Source: Isoetes taiwanensis
Lineage: Eukaryota > Streptophyta > Lycopodiopsida > Isoetales > Isoetaceae
Direction: 5' to 3'
DNA: 64,000 bases
Assembly: GCA_021234155.1 (NCBI GenBank)
Contig: JAJEKV010000017.1
Location: forward strand, 18,114,372-18,178,371
Positions 24,141 to 35,830 of this stretch are shown here, piece after piece. Position numbers and translations under genes: made by a program. A model generated the notes under the pieces. That model had not been told where the DNA came from and ran no database searches. It was given only the letters and a program-made list of their open reading frames with translations. Each line of letters begins with the position of its first letter. Position 1 is the stretch's first letter.

Positions 24141-25930
24141 AATTAGATGTGTTAAGAGGGGAGCATGGCTATAGAGGCAATGCAAGAGGCCTTAGATTCT
24201 GTAGATAATGGCATGTCCATAAAAAAGCCTCTTTCCATTATGGCATTCCTGCTACCACATTAACTAGATGGGTGTATGGTGAGTGTGAGGTCAAAGGAGG
24301 ATCTAAACCCAAGAATCTGACCATAGATGAATAACAAAAGTTGGTTGAATGGGCATTGCAAATGTGTGATGAAGGGAGGGGAGTGTCTCTTGGAGTTATG
24401 AGAGAGAAGGCAGCAGAAATGTGTGCCAATAGGCACACTTTCTTCAAGAATGGAATCCCTGGAGATAAATGGTGGAGAAGCTTCAAGGTTAGGCACCCTG
24501 AGGTGTCTCTTAGATCCACACAATGTGTGGAGGTGCAAAGAGTGAAGGCACTTAATTCTACCAATCTAGCTGCCTTCTACACTAGCCTAAGGAAGGCTTA
24601 TGATGAACTCAATTTTGATCCAGCTAGAATATGGAATTGTGATGAAACTGGGGTGCAGGCTGGTAGCAGATCAGGAATGAGAATTATTAACAAGAAAGGG
24701 AGATAGAAATGTTACTCAAACCATCCCTAAGAATAGGGAGTGGCTAACAGTCTTGTGTTGTATAAATGCTGCAGGTCAAAGCCTTCCTAATCTCTATCTC
24801 TTTAAGGGCAAGGAGCTAAGGGACAAAGACCTTCTTGCTGGATGTGAGCCAAGGGCAGCCATGTCATATCAGTCAAAGGCATGGATTACCAATGATCTTT
24901 TCGATGCATGGCTAGAACACTTTAGAAATAATGTGCCTAGAGGAATTAGTGCAGAAAATCCTCACTTGCTGATCGGTGATGGCCATGGATCACATGTGAA
25001 CTTGAAAATCATCCAACATGCCAAGGAAATTGGCTTGCACATATTTAGACTGCCACCATATACTTCTCACAAGCTTCAGCCTCTTGATGTATCATGCTTT
25101 GGTCCCATGAAAGCAGCCTTCAAGGATCTTAGATTCAGATACATGAGGGATCAGGAGCAAATTCTTGAGCCTTCCAAAGAAGATATGGCAGCATTGGTGT
25201 CTGCTGCACTTAGGCAGTCATTGAGTGTTAATAATATTAAAGCAGGATTTGCTAAAACAGGCATATGGCCATGGAAGATGGCTATGTAACTTGAATCTAT
25301 TGCTGAAAATTTGTTTGTAAGAGATAGCGAGGATGAAGATGAAGAGGAGGGTGCGCCACTGCCTAATGTGCCTCATGATGCTGATGCTAATGTTTTTTAT
25401 GTTGCTAATGTTTATGATGTTCTTGCACCTGCACCTATTGCTCCTCAAAGCATTGCTAATGTTATGATGTTGCTGTACAAGCTGGTCCAACCCTTGCTAT
25501 TGTTGGTCCAATCCTTGCTGCTGATACAGATGGTGCAGCAACATCTAATGTCTTAAACATGCATTTAATAGGCCTGCTCCAGTTGTAGTGGCTACCAATG
25601 TAAGGGCAAATCCTAGCACTGTTCCTAGGGCCAAGAGAAGCAAGTTGCCAATTGTATTAACTGATAAGCTCTTGGTTACCTCAAACGAGATGATTAAAGC
25701 AAAAAATTGGATGAGCATAATAGGCAGTTGGAGGCTACTAGACTAAGGGAAAAAAGCAAGCTGAGAAGAAAAAACTCCAAGCTCGAAAAAAAATTGCAAA
25801 GGAGCATGCGCTGAAGGTAAGGCTGGAGGCCAAGGCCCTGAGGGATGCAGAAAAGAATGCTGAAAAAAGGTTAGAGGAATATGCTAAGAGAATGAGGGTT
25901 GTATTGTTCAATGAAAGTGGTAAGAGGTAG
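24141..25930 (+). pseudogene. pogo/Tigger-type DDE transposase (broken)
   Basis: A psq-type helix-turn-helix is readable from about 24160 (AIEAMQEALDSVDNGMS, then YGIPATTLTRWVYG), followed by an in-frame TAA near 24331. A CENP-B-like second HTH region follows (KWWRSFKVRHPEVSLRSTQ), then the DDE catalytic core: NCDETGVQAG with the first Asp, a frameshift near 24700, WLTVLCCINAAGQSLPNLYL, LLIGDGHGSHVN with the second Asp, and LPPYTSHKLQPLDVSCFGPM. The 178-residue core ORF stops at 25289. A lysine/glutamate-rich coiled tail (LEAKALRDAEKNAEKRLEEY) continues in other frames to a TAG at about 25930. Such transposases cut and paste DNA at TA targets. A domesticated gene is unlikely given the stops and shifts. 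Confidence 0.85.
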
Positions 25931-26000
25931 TTAACAATTGATCAAATTTTTGGTCCTTCTAAGCCTTTTCGGAAGGAGATAATTGAGGCTAGAATCAGCA

Positions 26001-26300
26001 CTACAAAAATGTTGCCCTATTACGACGTCTATTACGACGTCCAGACTTCGTTTAGACATCGATGAACATCGACAAAAGGTCGATAAACGACGACTATAAT
26101 GACGTTTTGACGTCGTTCCACGTCGTTTCAACGTCGTTATTCACGTCGCAATCGCGGCGTCATTAAACGACGACACGGCGTCGTTGAACGATGCAACGCG
26201 GCCGGGCGGCCAGCGCGGCGTCGGCGAGCGGGTTGTTGACATGGCAGCCACGTGTTTGACGTCGTTCAACGACGTCAAACGCACACGTGGCAGCCACGCG
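26001..26300 (+). mobile_element. CACTA-like terminus with subterminal ACGTCGT motifs
   Basis: CACTACAAAAATG at 26001 has the sequence of a plant CACTA transposon end. The next 290 bp is unusually GC-rich and packed with ACGACGTC/GACGTCGT motifs in both orientations, like the subterminal transposase-binding repeats of this superfamily. A near-perfect palindrome occupies about 26257-26281 (12-bp arms of TTTGACGTCGTT around one unpaired base), flanked by CCACGTG and CACGTGG. No opposite CACTA end (GTAGTG) was found nearby, so this is one end or a deleted derivative. It sits between the pogo tail and the ORF at 26314. Confidence 0.55.
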
Positions 26301-26313
26301 GCCGGGGGCAAAG

Positions 26314-26778
26314 ATGAAGCTATTGTTGAGAAGGGGTTATGCCCCTAAAGCACATGATCTTGCTGGGCCAGCACAAGTTGTCAATAATCTGGATGACCAT
26401 GATAGTGAGGAAGAGGACTACAACATTCACTATGAAGATCCAGCATGTAACTTATTGGATAGCCAAGATCCATATGAAGAAGATGACACTTGCTTGCCAT
26501 TTAGCCTTGAGGAAACTCATCAATGCTCATGGGATGAGAGAAGAATGAAAAAGAAGAAGGTAAACATGCCTATATCATTTGAAAATGCAGCTGAATTATG
26601 GACTGAACCTGATGCCTATCATGGCAGGGATGTTGTGGATAAAATCAACAATTGTGGTCCCACCACCCCTATTTTTTATGATGATTCTGAAGATGTTGGA
26701 ATAGCAAAGAAAACCAAATGTCTAGATGACCTTTATAGGGAGGAGGCGGAGGCTCACTTGAAGAAGTTAGGAATGTAA
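26314..26778 (+). CDS. Unrecognised acidic ORF
   Basis: 154 residues from ATG 26314 to TAA 26776-26778. It is rich in Asp and Glu (LDDHDSEEEDYNIHYEDP), has a basic KKKK patch mid-way and ends LYREEAEAHLKKLGM. No family is recognised. Codon use is even and the frame is clean, so it may be a second protein of the pogo-like element or part of the element that contributed the CACTA end. The start may lie upstream, because the frame is open back into the CACTA-like terminus. Confidence 0.4.
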   Translation: MKLLLRRGYAPKAHDLAGPAQVVNNLDDHDSEEEDYNIHYEDPACNLLDSQDPYEEDDTCLPFSLEETHQCSWDERRMKKKKVNMPISFENAAELWTEPDAYHGRDVVDKINNCGPTTPIFYDDSEDVGIAKKTKCLDDLYREEAEAHLKKLGM

Positions 26779-27808
26779 GCATGCATTGCTTTAAATTTTG
26801 TTTGTTGAACTCAAGCCAATTTTGTATCCATGTAAAGGCTTAAATCTAATCAATGTGCTGCATTATAATTATTAGAATGAACTATTCTGTTTGGGGCAAC
26901 ACATTTATGGCTTGACAAATGACAAATTAAATGCATAAGGTTAACTAGTTTGCTATTATTTATGTACATTGGAATTTTAAGTGCTAATTGGTGTAATAAT
27001 ATGATGGTAATGCCAGTGGTACACAAGTTTTGTTGGTGCCCGGGGGGTTCACCTCTATGTTAGGGGCATATGGCATGTGCGTGCTTCAGGTCGGAAGAAA
27101 CCCCTATGTATACAGCTCGCCCTCTATAGAAACCCCTATGTATACAGTCTTGTGTTGTCGAAGTGGACTACCCGATTCCATACTTTTACACGGTGTCTAA
27201 GCACAATTTACCCTACCCTTAACCTTATTTTTACGTCCAGTATTTATTCATGTAGCCTACCCTCTACCTTACATTTACATCCAAGCTACAAATGTTGCAA
27301 GCTTCACAAGTTTTGTTGATTATGCTTAAGTCATAATAGTTGAATTGATTTTGCCCAAATTGCACATTTGGGATTTCATTTGTGATCGTGGAGCGGCTGT
27401 AGAGGACTGTAGAGCTCGTCGATAGGAAGGTTGAGAAATGTTCTATAGGTAATGTTCCAAGGTGTCGGGAGAGCTTGATCGACCACAATTTACTTAATAG
27501 TTTAAAATGAAATACACTCTTATTTTCCCAGATGGATTTAGAAGCAAAGCAAAGCTTTTCATCTTCAATTATTTCAGATCCAGTTGCATCTAAACATTTG
27601 CATTCATAAGTTTCTTAGTTTTGCAAATATGCTCAATCATGTCTCCACAATGGGTAGCTTGAGTTATACAACAGATTTCTCAGGAGTAGTCACCCGGGTG
27701 GCATTTGTAGATGCATTGCAACGCTCCAAGATGTGTGTGAGATCCCTAGCAGTGCAGCTCCCTTGACTAAATTGCAGGATTGTCATCTAATCCTTTGCAC
27801 AATCAAAA
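26779..27808. other. Intergenic sequence, no gene recognised
   Basis: AT-rich. The phrase AGAAACCCCTATGTATACAG is duplicated near 27098 and 27127. Nothing else is identifiable. Confidence 0.3.
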
Positions 27809-27821
27809 TTTGGCCTTGCAA

Positions 27822-27823
<2 letters not shown>

Positions 27824-27852
<29 letters not shown>

Positions 27853-28775
27853 GAAGGACGACAAGCTTTATTCACCAACTCAAAACCAGAACAACATAAA
27901 ATGCAAAGACAGGATTATAACCCCAGTGGACAAACCGATCCAACTGAGCACAACCACCTGCCTATGCAAAAGAATGAATCTGAAGGTAAGTATGCGAGAC
28001 CAGTACTTTCTTCTCTTGATCAAGAGAAGAACAATTGTAAGCCATAACAATTTTATTTTGCGCCCACTGAAGAACAATCTCATCTGCAATATCTACGCCC
28101 TTAAAGATAAATAACCTCCTTCTCTTCCAGATTGACCATAAAAGCCAGCCACATGCGAGATGAAAAGCTCGTTTCCGTAGTTTGGGCCAAGCATCAGGAT
28201 AGATAGCAAGCACAATTTGCTGGCTAGATCGCGACGTGCCAAAAAGGGTCAACAACCAAGACCATGCCTGCCGAAGCCGCTCACACAAGAAAAAACAATG
28301 TTCAATACTCTCAACCCTTTGCTGGCATAAAGGACAGAGCTCTGAAATTCGATTATCCATTTTATGGACTAACCTGTTGACTCTGAGGCATCTATGGATT
28401 ACTTGCCACCACAAAACTACTACTTTGGGATGAAGCAGCTTATCCCACACCCATATCCAAACACTTTTCCATTGTGGCTGAGGGACCTGAAGATGCCACC
28501 TATTAGATGGAGGCAGGATTTCAGAATGCAAAAGCAATTTATACACAGAAGACACAAACCGCCCTGGCTGAATATCCTGATGGCAACCCCATACGACTAC
28601 CTCAATCTGTGGACCAGAATCCTGTGGCAACAATGCAGCAATATGATTCCAGATTATTCTGTCCCATCTGTACAACAAGAACTTTGTTCTAAATGCTTCC
28701 CATGACAGGAGATGACCAGACTCATACCAAGCTGCAATAGTGCTGATACCAGCTGCTACCCACCGTCGTTGTGTC
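27824..28775 (-). mobile_element. 5'-truncated L1-type LINE with perfect 15-bp target duplication
   Basis: The element lies on the minus strand. The T29 run at 27824-27852 is its poly(A) tail, preceded in element orientation by CGTCCTTC as in the LINE at 1-4151. TTTGGCCTTGCAATC occurs at 27809-27823 and again at 28776-28790, immediately flanking both ends. That is the signature of target-primed reverse transcription with incomplete first-strand synthesis. Confidence 0.95.
27962..28775 (-). pseudogene. LINE ORF2 C-terminal domain (zf-RVT), truncated copy
   Basis: The minus-strand frame is open from the truncation point to a stop at 27962. It contains the same C-terminal module as the first LINE: TIAAWYESGHLLSWEAFRTK, WDKLLHPKVVVLWWQVIHRC, and the zinc-binding CPLCQQRVESIEHCFFLC. 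The endonuclease and RT are absent because the insertion is 5' truncated. The frame is free of stops over about 270 codons, so the insertion is fairly young. Confidence 0.9.
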
Positions 28776-28790
28776 TTTGGCCTTGCAATC

Positions 28791-30130
28791 TTCGTTATGG
28801 TCTTTGTCAAGATCGTTTGAAAAATTTACAACCAATATGCTAGAGCTACTGAAGTTTACTGAATATGCTTCGTTGGCTTACTAAAGTTTGAAGAATCACG
28901 AGATCAGAGATTAGGCATAATAGAATAGTTTGCAACCTCCGGGAGCTGTGGCTGTAATAATGCAACAAGGTTCAGTATGTCCATAGCAATACATGTTTAT
29001 CAATGCAGACATTAAAAAACTATTTGGCACTTTAGGCATGCATTACTGAATATTGGTATGGAACTTATAGGACGTTACTATCTTCTTCGACCAACCTATG
29101 CAACTTGGCTTTCAGCAACCACCCCTAGCTGTTTTCATAGTTGAGCATCTCATACTGAAAGAAATTAGACTTGGCTGTCAAAACTGATAGTGTGCCCGTC
29201 TGTTGCATGCCTGTAATGGCCAATGGCAAAACGATAAAAATGTCCATGCATAAACCATGATTGTGACAATAAGAAGTTCCATTATATTTCTGAACGTGAA
29301 GGTGAAAACAAATGTATTTAAATCACCATGATCTTTCTTAAGTTTTAAATCTCACCTCTGTTTTCATCATACAGCTGTTAATAAAGAAACATGCCTACAA
29401 ACGTTTTATTTGCTCTACGTAATATGAAGCTGCTTATGTGATCAGAACACTGTCAACAAATATATCCACAGTAATATGAAGCTGCTTTATGTGATCAGAA
29501 CATTGTCAATAAATATGACCACAGTTCAGCTTTCACTAAAACTGCCATTGTTTCTCCTGATTAGGGTCAAATATTTACTTACTGTCATTTTTGCACGCTA
29601 CGGAAGCTCTTCAACACTTCTATTTGTGCATAATGAGATGGCAAATGTAGAGATGGCAATTGTATGCGCAGTTCGCAACTTCCGAAAGTAGTGGTTGCCT
29701 CATATTGTATTGCAGCTAACAGAAATTGATGCATGTGGGCAACAATACAATCAGGCTACCAACTTCCATGCTTAGCAAGGTAGGAAAATAGAATCACTAG
29801 GAGGAGGCAAATCCACTGCACACTACACCAAAAAGCATTGTCTAGTTCTGTAATGCATATTCATTTCGAAAACGTAAGGGTAGCTAAAACGTCAGCTGCA
29901 AAAGCATGCCTTGCTCCTCCTCTGAAGACATCTTCTCATAATTGGCATGCAGGCAGAGCCTTGTAATTATGCCTTTCAAAAGAGCATGAGCTTTATCCAC
30001 CTTGCCTCCTTGAGAAAACCATCTATGAGACAATTGTAAATACCAACATCAGGAAGACATGCTCAAGAACACCAATCACCTTAAAGCTGCCAATTCACTC
30101 CCTTCAACCTCCAAAACAATCAGTCAAATA
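28791..30130. other. Intergenic sequence with one short tandem duplication
   Basis: No gene was recognised. An approximately 54-bp unit (GTAATATGAAGCTGCTT...GTGATCAGAACA...ATATCCACA) is duplicated in tandem near 29418-29525. Confidence 0.3.
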
Positions 30131-30149
30131 AATCTTTCTACGCTGAAAC

Positions 30150-31416
30150 TGTCAAACAATCTGTCAAACTCCTCGTCTGCTGAAACTGCCTTGTCATACT
30201 TATAAAATATAGCAACGTACTCCACTCATTGCTTTGCCAAACTTCTAGCCCATCCACAGCATAAGGATAATCCTCAATTGCTAGTTTGAGCCCATGTTTT
30301 GCTGTGTCATCATATTCTGCAATACCTCTAAAGTACATTCAAAATATAAATGTCAGCCCTTTTGTAATTTTATTTATAGTTCAAAATAACGTAGAAAAGT
30401 AATGTTGGTTAATACCGCTTGACAAGGTCAGCAGGTAAACCTTGCTCATCAAACCGCCATAGCTTGTCATAAATAACTGCGCTAACTTCAAGGGCATATC
30501 TACCTGGTGTAACAGTTTTCTCGACAATACCACCTGCATTGATAAGAATAGCTCTAGCTTTCGCATTGATGGCCATGGTATTCTTGAAGGCAACAATAGA
30601 AGATTGATAGGATGAAGGGCACTCAGTTGCCTATGAGCTGCAATTATGATGGGCTCCATGCATGCATGAGCTCTAAGCCTGCAAGAAGTAACGTAGAGAG
30701 GTCAAATTATGCTAAACCAGAGATATAATGAACTTGACTCACTTACCAATGTGAAATGAGTTGGTGTATTCCTGAATCGTTAGTTGCAACATAAGCCTTG
30801 GCAAGCTCCCACAACCAATCCCTTTGTCCAGATTTGGGAGGCACAAAGACTCTATGAATGGCTTGTCTAGGTGTTTCCGATGGAGGTAAAACTAATTCAA
30901 TGGCAATTGGTTTCAATATACCCTGTTTGGTTAAAAAGAAGAGGGCCCTTGATGCATAGGCTGTGCTATCTTCCAACTTGTTAAACTTACTCAAATAGGG
31001 AAGGAGTATGTCATGATAATCAAGTACAAACAGATCTTTTTTCTTTTACAGCCTACAAATTTAGCATTATCAGCCTATGTAACTATTGGCCGTCAAAAAA
31101 ATCAGATTATAGGAATACAAAAAAAAGTACCTGTTGGGGTGTATATCCTTCTAATTGATCTTTAATGTGCTCAGCAGTAATAGAGGATGTTTGTGATCCA
31201 TAAACATTTGGGTCAAGGTTACTTCGAGGGGGAAACCTCTGTAGTATAAAAGTAGAGCTTTATTACAATTTCTGGATGGGAATTAAGAGTTGTTTGGTTA
31301 GCTTAAGAAGTTCAATGACTATGGGGTTCAGACCTGCAAGCCTTTTGCGGGCGAACTCTATGTCAGACATCCATGCCATGTCATCCGCTACATTTGCATC
31401 ACTCAAATACTCAAGA
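30150..31416 (-). pseudogene. Lipoxygenase, internal exons only (broken)
   Basis: Five exons of a plant lipoxygenase read on the minus strand: 31416-about 31290 (DDMAWMSDIEFARKRLAGLNP), 31238-31131 ([14 protein letters not shown], ending TPQQ|GT), 31052-30747 (DLFVLDYHD, LPYLSKFNKLED, WELAKAYVATNDSGIHQLIS), 30678-30417 ([20 protein letters not shown], then [19 protein letters not shown] in another frame) and 30327-about 30150 ([17 protein letters not shown]). Introns have GT-AG borders, for example 30746-30679. Lipoxygenases add O2 to polyunsaturated fatty acids; the first two iron-ligand histidines would fall in HQLISHW and AHACMEP. The N-terminal PLAT domain and the C-terminal exons with the remaining iron ligands are missing. 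Frameshifts occur near 30600, 31040 and 30230. It is a non-functional relic. Confidence 0.85.
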
Positions 31417-32069
31417 CTGACAAACACAAGTACATGTAATGATACTGAAACCTACACATATATAGTAGAATCAAGACAACCCTACATATATACACATATC
31501 CGACATGCCCAATGTAGGCTGTGGCAAAGAACATGAGCCATCTTTTAGCTGCAATACAGATTCGAAAAGCTTTTTGTGCTGCTTACAATCTTCAACACGC
31601 AAACACTAGCCAAAACTCTGATTTTTGAGCTCTTTATGTGGATATCCAACTTATCTTTCAAAGATTCAAAGCCATTTCTGTGTATTTCTCCAGGGATCAG
31701 GCCACAAAAAAAAATACCTAGATCGTTTTCATTCAAAACACTATTAACGGAAGCTTGTTTCACATGCATGAAAGTTCACAATATCATCAAAAGTTTACCT
31801 TTGTGCATAAATCGAAGCCATAACCAAGATATTGCTCTGCAGTAATAGAGAATAGGCAGGGGCGGCAGTATCGGGCTGCAAAATGTGGAAAAAAATCCCT
31901 CAAAGACCATCAAACGTATTTCAAGATATCAGCAACAAAACTCTTGCCCCAGAATGTATTCCTACTCCTGTGCCTTGCCAAGAAATGCTGCCGGAACCGT
32001 AAAAAAACTTACACCTTGGCGCCAAAACTTAGGAGGTACCTTAAGTATACGTACTTCCAAATAAATAAA
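31417..32069. other. Sequence upstream of the lipoxygenase remnant, no exon recognised
   Basis: Further lipoxygenase exons would be expected here, but none could be recognised. A short AGCAGTAATAGAG motif from the second exon recurs as TGCAGTAATAGAG near 31840, perhaps by chance. Confidence 0.3.
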
Positions 32070-33830
32070 AAAACCCTTCTCCGGCAGGACTTGTATTGCT
32101 GCTTTGTGGACTTCGCGAAGGCTTTTGATACGGTCCCCCGGGAAAAGCTATGGGCTAGACTGCGTCAACTGGGGCTGCCGCTGCCTGTGCAGAATGCCAT
32201 ATACAGGCTGTATGAGAGTTGTTTTGGCAGGATGCAGCCGACGAGCCAAGCATTCACCAGTAGTATCGGGGTCCGGCAGGGCTGCCTCCTCTCACCCACA
32301 CTTTTTGGCCTCTACATTGATCAGTTAGAGCCCTGGCTTACTGAGCATGGGGGGGATGGCATACAGCTTTTGCACCGGGTCATCTGCCGGCTCATCTATG
32401 CGGACGATGTTGACCTTCCTCGCCCACACCCCGAAGCTATGCGGTCTCATCGGATGCCCTAGACACATTCTGCCGGGCTACGGACATGCTTGGCGTGAAT
32501 CGCCAAGACAGTGGTGGTTCTCATATCCTCTTCACGCCACCCCACCCCTCGCACTCACATATCGGGGGACAGACTGTAGAGGTCACGCCCACCTACAAGT
32601 ACCTAGGGGTGGAGTTCCCCTCCCTCGCTCTGTTGGGAGGCGCCCATCCGCTTGGTGGTGACAGGCCGGAAGCGCTTTATGCCATGCGAGAACAACAATC
32701 ATCGTGCAGAGCTCTATGATTGGGGCCATCGGTCACATCCGTTTCGCACCGGGTCGAGCCTCGGTCCTTCCAGACGGGTCGAGGTTTGGGGCCCTGGCCG
32801 TCTCTGGCGACACGGAATGACTTGGAGCAGGTCGCGAGAAGGCATTTTTGGCACGCACTTGGGGTGAAACCTTCAGTCCCCTATCGATTCTGGGCTTTGC
32901 AGAAGCGGATTCTTACGCTTCAGTGGCAGCCCTTGATAGACACATCGTCTATTTTCGTAAAAGTGGTTAATATGGGTGATGCGGCGGCTCCGTGATCTGG
33001 GCTTACTATTTGTGGGCAATGGACCCGCAGCGCTCGGGGGCCTATTGGAGGGGTAAGAGAGATCAGTGGTTCGCCAGATGGGAACGGGAGAGAGGGGTGC
33101 ATGCAGTGGACCAGGGAGGCCGATCATGGCGGCTACCGCTGGAGTACACGGACGCTTGCTTCCTTGGCAAGCTCTGGGACCCCGGCGCTCTAGAGCAGGT
33201 CAAAACGGCCCATTACAAGGAGCACATCAACCCCATGTTAGCCCGGGGCCCACAGCTCTACTGCGTTCCCCTACCGCACGAAAAAGCTGAGACTCATTGC
33301 CTCCATTCAGACGAGGTGCCCACCATCTTCGCGATCGAGGCAGGCGGGTGGATTGGGAGCCCCGCCGGGACAGCTCTGTCCGGTGCTTTGTCAAACGGGT
33401 GCCATTGATGATGAGTCTCACACTTTCCGAGTTGCCCAAAGATTCCGGTCGGATCCGGGCGGATCACGCTCCCTTAGAAATGCGACCAGAGTTGCCCCTA
33501 CATTTGCTGATGAACACACCGTCAGTACGTGCTCTGGGGTCGTACAATCAGGAGGTACTAGATCTGCGAGCTCACCTTTGCCCCCGCCTGGCTGCCCGCT
33601 GATCAGGCACTACGGGTGCGGTGCATGAGTGTATATATGTGTGTTTTTGCATTTTGTATATTTGAACAGTTTGTCAGCAGGCTGATTGCTGCCACGGTTT
33701 TTCCCTCGAAAACCCTTCGGGGCGGGGGTTTTTTAATCCGGGTAGTAATCCGCTTGCTGCGCTTTTGTATTGGGTCCCATAGACCGATTGGTCTCCGTGG
33801 ACGATAAAAATACCTTCCTTCCTTCCTTCC
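32070..33830 (+). mobile_element. 5'-truncated LINE with (CCTT)n tail; RT remnant
   Basis: The reverse transcriptase is readable from about 32090: DLYCCFVDFAKAFDTVPREK, GVRQGCLLSPTLFGLYIDQL and YADDVD near 32399-32416. After 32460 the frame breaks several times; later pieces (LGVEFPSL, GVKPSVPYRFWALQKRILTL, GAYWRGKRDQWFARWE) fall in different frames, and the remnant ends near 33600. The 3' UTR has TTGGGTCCCATAGACCGATT and GTCTCCGTGGACGATAAAAA, the same as the LINE ending at 42736. The tail here is (CCTT)n at 33813-33830 instead of poly(A). The element is dead and lacks the endonuclease. Confidence 0.85.
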
Positions 33831-34400
33831 TCCACCCACATGTATTCTACGCAATACATGTGTGAACCCCCCTTGTGTTGGTGCAAGAAGAATTTGTTGA
33901 TAGAAATAAGCAATTTATCACGTTTGGACTAGTTACCCTCCTATCCTGATTTTTTCATGGGCATAGGTGATCCTCTGCCCATTCCCCACTAATATGTTTG
34001 CTAATTTTGCAGCCGGGATGTTTGGAAGTGGCCGTCAATGCTACAGGGGTTCAATTCCCCTCAACCCAGTAGGTAAATTTGGCCTTGTGGTACACAAGTG
34101 CGCAGCATTTGAATGAGCTAGTGTTGGCCTTTGTAATACTCAAAGACAACATAAATATCCTTGTAGACATTATCCCCTGCAGATTGTTTGGTTTAAATTA
34201 TCCTAGATCAATGGCCTTCCAATCCTTGGACTGGCTATGTCTAGATAATTTTAGAAGCACAAAATTACCACTAGCATTAGCATTATCTTCTTCTTGGTAG
34301 TCTTTTAATATTTGGTTATTGTATTTGCGATGGGGCCTAGTCCCCAGGTTTTAGATGGTTGTTGCCCTTACATGTGCCATCCCATAACCCGTTGGATTCT
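33831..34400. other. Spacer between two LINE remnants
   Basis: No gene was recognised. A segment near 34048-34075 (GGGGTTCAATTCCCC) resembles a tRNA T-arm but has no full cloverleaf around it. Confidence 0.3.
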
Positions 34401-35830
34401 CGTGGACGTAAAACTTTATCTCTTGGATGCACAGAATGCTAGAAATTCTAGAAGAATTTTGTGCGGAGACAGGACTGACAGTCAACCTGGAAAAAACAAA
34501 AATAGTGACCTTCGGTACAAAGATAAGACACAGACCATCTAGATACAAGGGGATGGAACTAGAAGAAACCACAGGGTACAGATATCTGGGATACGACACG
34601 CATGGAGAGGGAAAATGGTCAAAAGGAGCGGATACCAGATTCCAAGCAGCAATAAGAAATTATTACATCATGATGAATTACTGCAACAACAACAGGATCA
34701 CCAACTGGGAAATCAAAGCATACTTATTTAGTACAATAGTAGCATCAACACAGCTGTACGGATGTGAGACGTGGGGACCAGGCCTATCAGAGAAGAAATG
34801 GGAAAAACAAGAAGGCATATTGAGGCAATGGCACGGACAGGAATTTCAGGTGAAGACAGGTACATCATTAGCAACAATATTATATGAGACAGGGGAAAAG
34901 CCAATGGAAGTGAGGGCATGGGAAAGAACAATTAGATACCTAATAAAGGACAACAGCTACGGGAAAGAGGACAAACTGTCCTCACTAGCAATAGATGAAT
35001 CAGCAAAACAACACATAACAGTAGGCAAGGGATGGTTTAACGATTTGGCAAAGTGGACGGCAAATATGGGGATGCAACTAAGCCAGATTATACAAGCGGA
35101 CGGATGGGACGAAGAATGGACAGGCATAGCAATGAGGAACTGGCTGGCACGGCACACAGGGCCGAAGACAATCTGGCTATTGGGAACCTTCAACCCAGGA
35201 GGACAGATAGGGCATATCACGTACAAAAGCAGCGTGTTGAATAAGAGTAACAGGGGAACGCTGGCCAGATTCAGGATGGGGAGCCACGACCTCCGAATTG
35301 AGAAGGACAGATGGAGGAAAATAGATAGAGCAGAACGAATATGTCGAGTATGTGACTCAGGAAAAATAGAGGACGAAGAGCACATGATAAAAGAGTGCCC
35401 GATTTACACAGACATAAGGTCCAAATTTAACAAGGTCAGGTGGGATCTCCCACTCCCAGCACTGATGGACAAAGAAGAGACACTCACAGATGTAGCGAAA
35501 GCTATAAAAGAAATGATAATAAGACACCGGGGGGTGTACAAAGAGAGAGGGCTAATAATCTGAGAAGCACGGATGAGGCGGATCAGAGAGGCCCACAAAG
35601 TACAGTTCAAAACTGTTTATAGCGATGCATCGTGTATGGCCAAGAAGCCAGCTATAAGCACGATGCGGGTAATATAAAGAACAAGAGAAGCCCGCTAGAT
35701 GGCTACATAAAACCTATGTGTCTGTTTGCTGGCAGCATCCTTTGGGAGCTCGCAGGACGCTACACAAGTCCGGGGGCCTCACGGCCTGAGGGACGTTAAT
35801 GTATATTCTATATTCTATTCTATTCTATTT
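34400..35830 (+). mobile_element. 5'-truncated LINE of a different family, (TATTC)n tail
   Basis: The element begins within the RT domain, just after the point where the catalytic YADD would lie, carries one long clean ORF, and ends in a TATTC microsatellite at about 35801-35830. Its 3' UTR differs from those of the neighbouring LINEs (GGGGGCCTCACGGCCTGAGG near the end), yet the tail is of the same type as at 42712-42736. Confidence 0.8.
34427..35563 (+). CDS. LINE ORF2 C-terminal part: RT thumb and zinc-binding domain
   Basis: 378 residues, open from about 34427 to a TGA at 35561-35563. The start is set by the 5' truncation rather than a natural initiator. The beginning, FCAETGLTVNLEKTKIVTF, is the segment that follows the catalytic Asp pair in non-LTR RTs. 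YRYLGYDTHGEGKW matches the usual Y-[KR]-YLG motif. The C-terminus contains CRVCDSGKIEDEEHMIKECP, a C-x2-C-(x)-H-x4-C zinc-binding motif for nucleic-acid contact. Endonuclease and RT catalytic residues are absent, so it cannot transpose itself. The frame is intact over 1.1 kb, which marks a relatively young insertion. Confidence 0.8.
   Translation: MHRMLEILEEFCAETGLTVNLEKTKIVTFGTKIRHRPSRYKGMELEETTGYRYLGYDTHGEGKWSKGADTRFQAAIRNYYIMMNYCNNNRITNWEIKAYLFSTIVASTQLYGCETWGPGLSEKKWEKQEGILRQWHGQEFQVKTGTSLATILYETGEKPMEVRAWERTIRYLIKDNSYGKEDKLSSLAIDESAKQHITVGKGWFNDLAKWTANMGMQLSQIIQADGWDEEWTGIAMRNWLARHTGPKTIWLLGTFNPGGQIGHITYKSSVLNKSNRGTLARFRMGSHDLRIEKDRWRKIDRAERICRVCDSGKIEDEEHMIKECPIYTDIRSKFNKVRWDLPLPALMDKEETLTDVAKAIKEMIIRHRGVYKERGLII

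Noticed and set aside
34009-34080. tRNA-like T-arm (GGGGTTCAATTCCCC)
   Set aside because: No matching acceptor, D or anticodon stems could be built around it.
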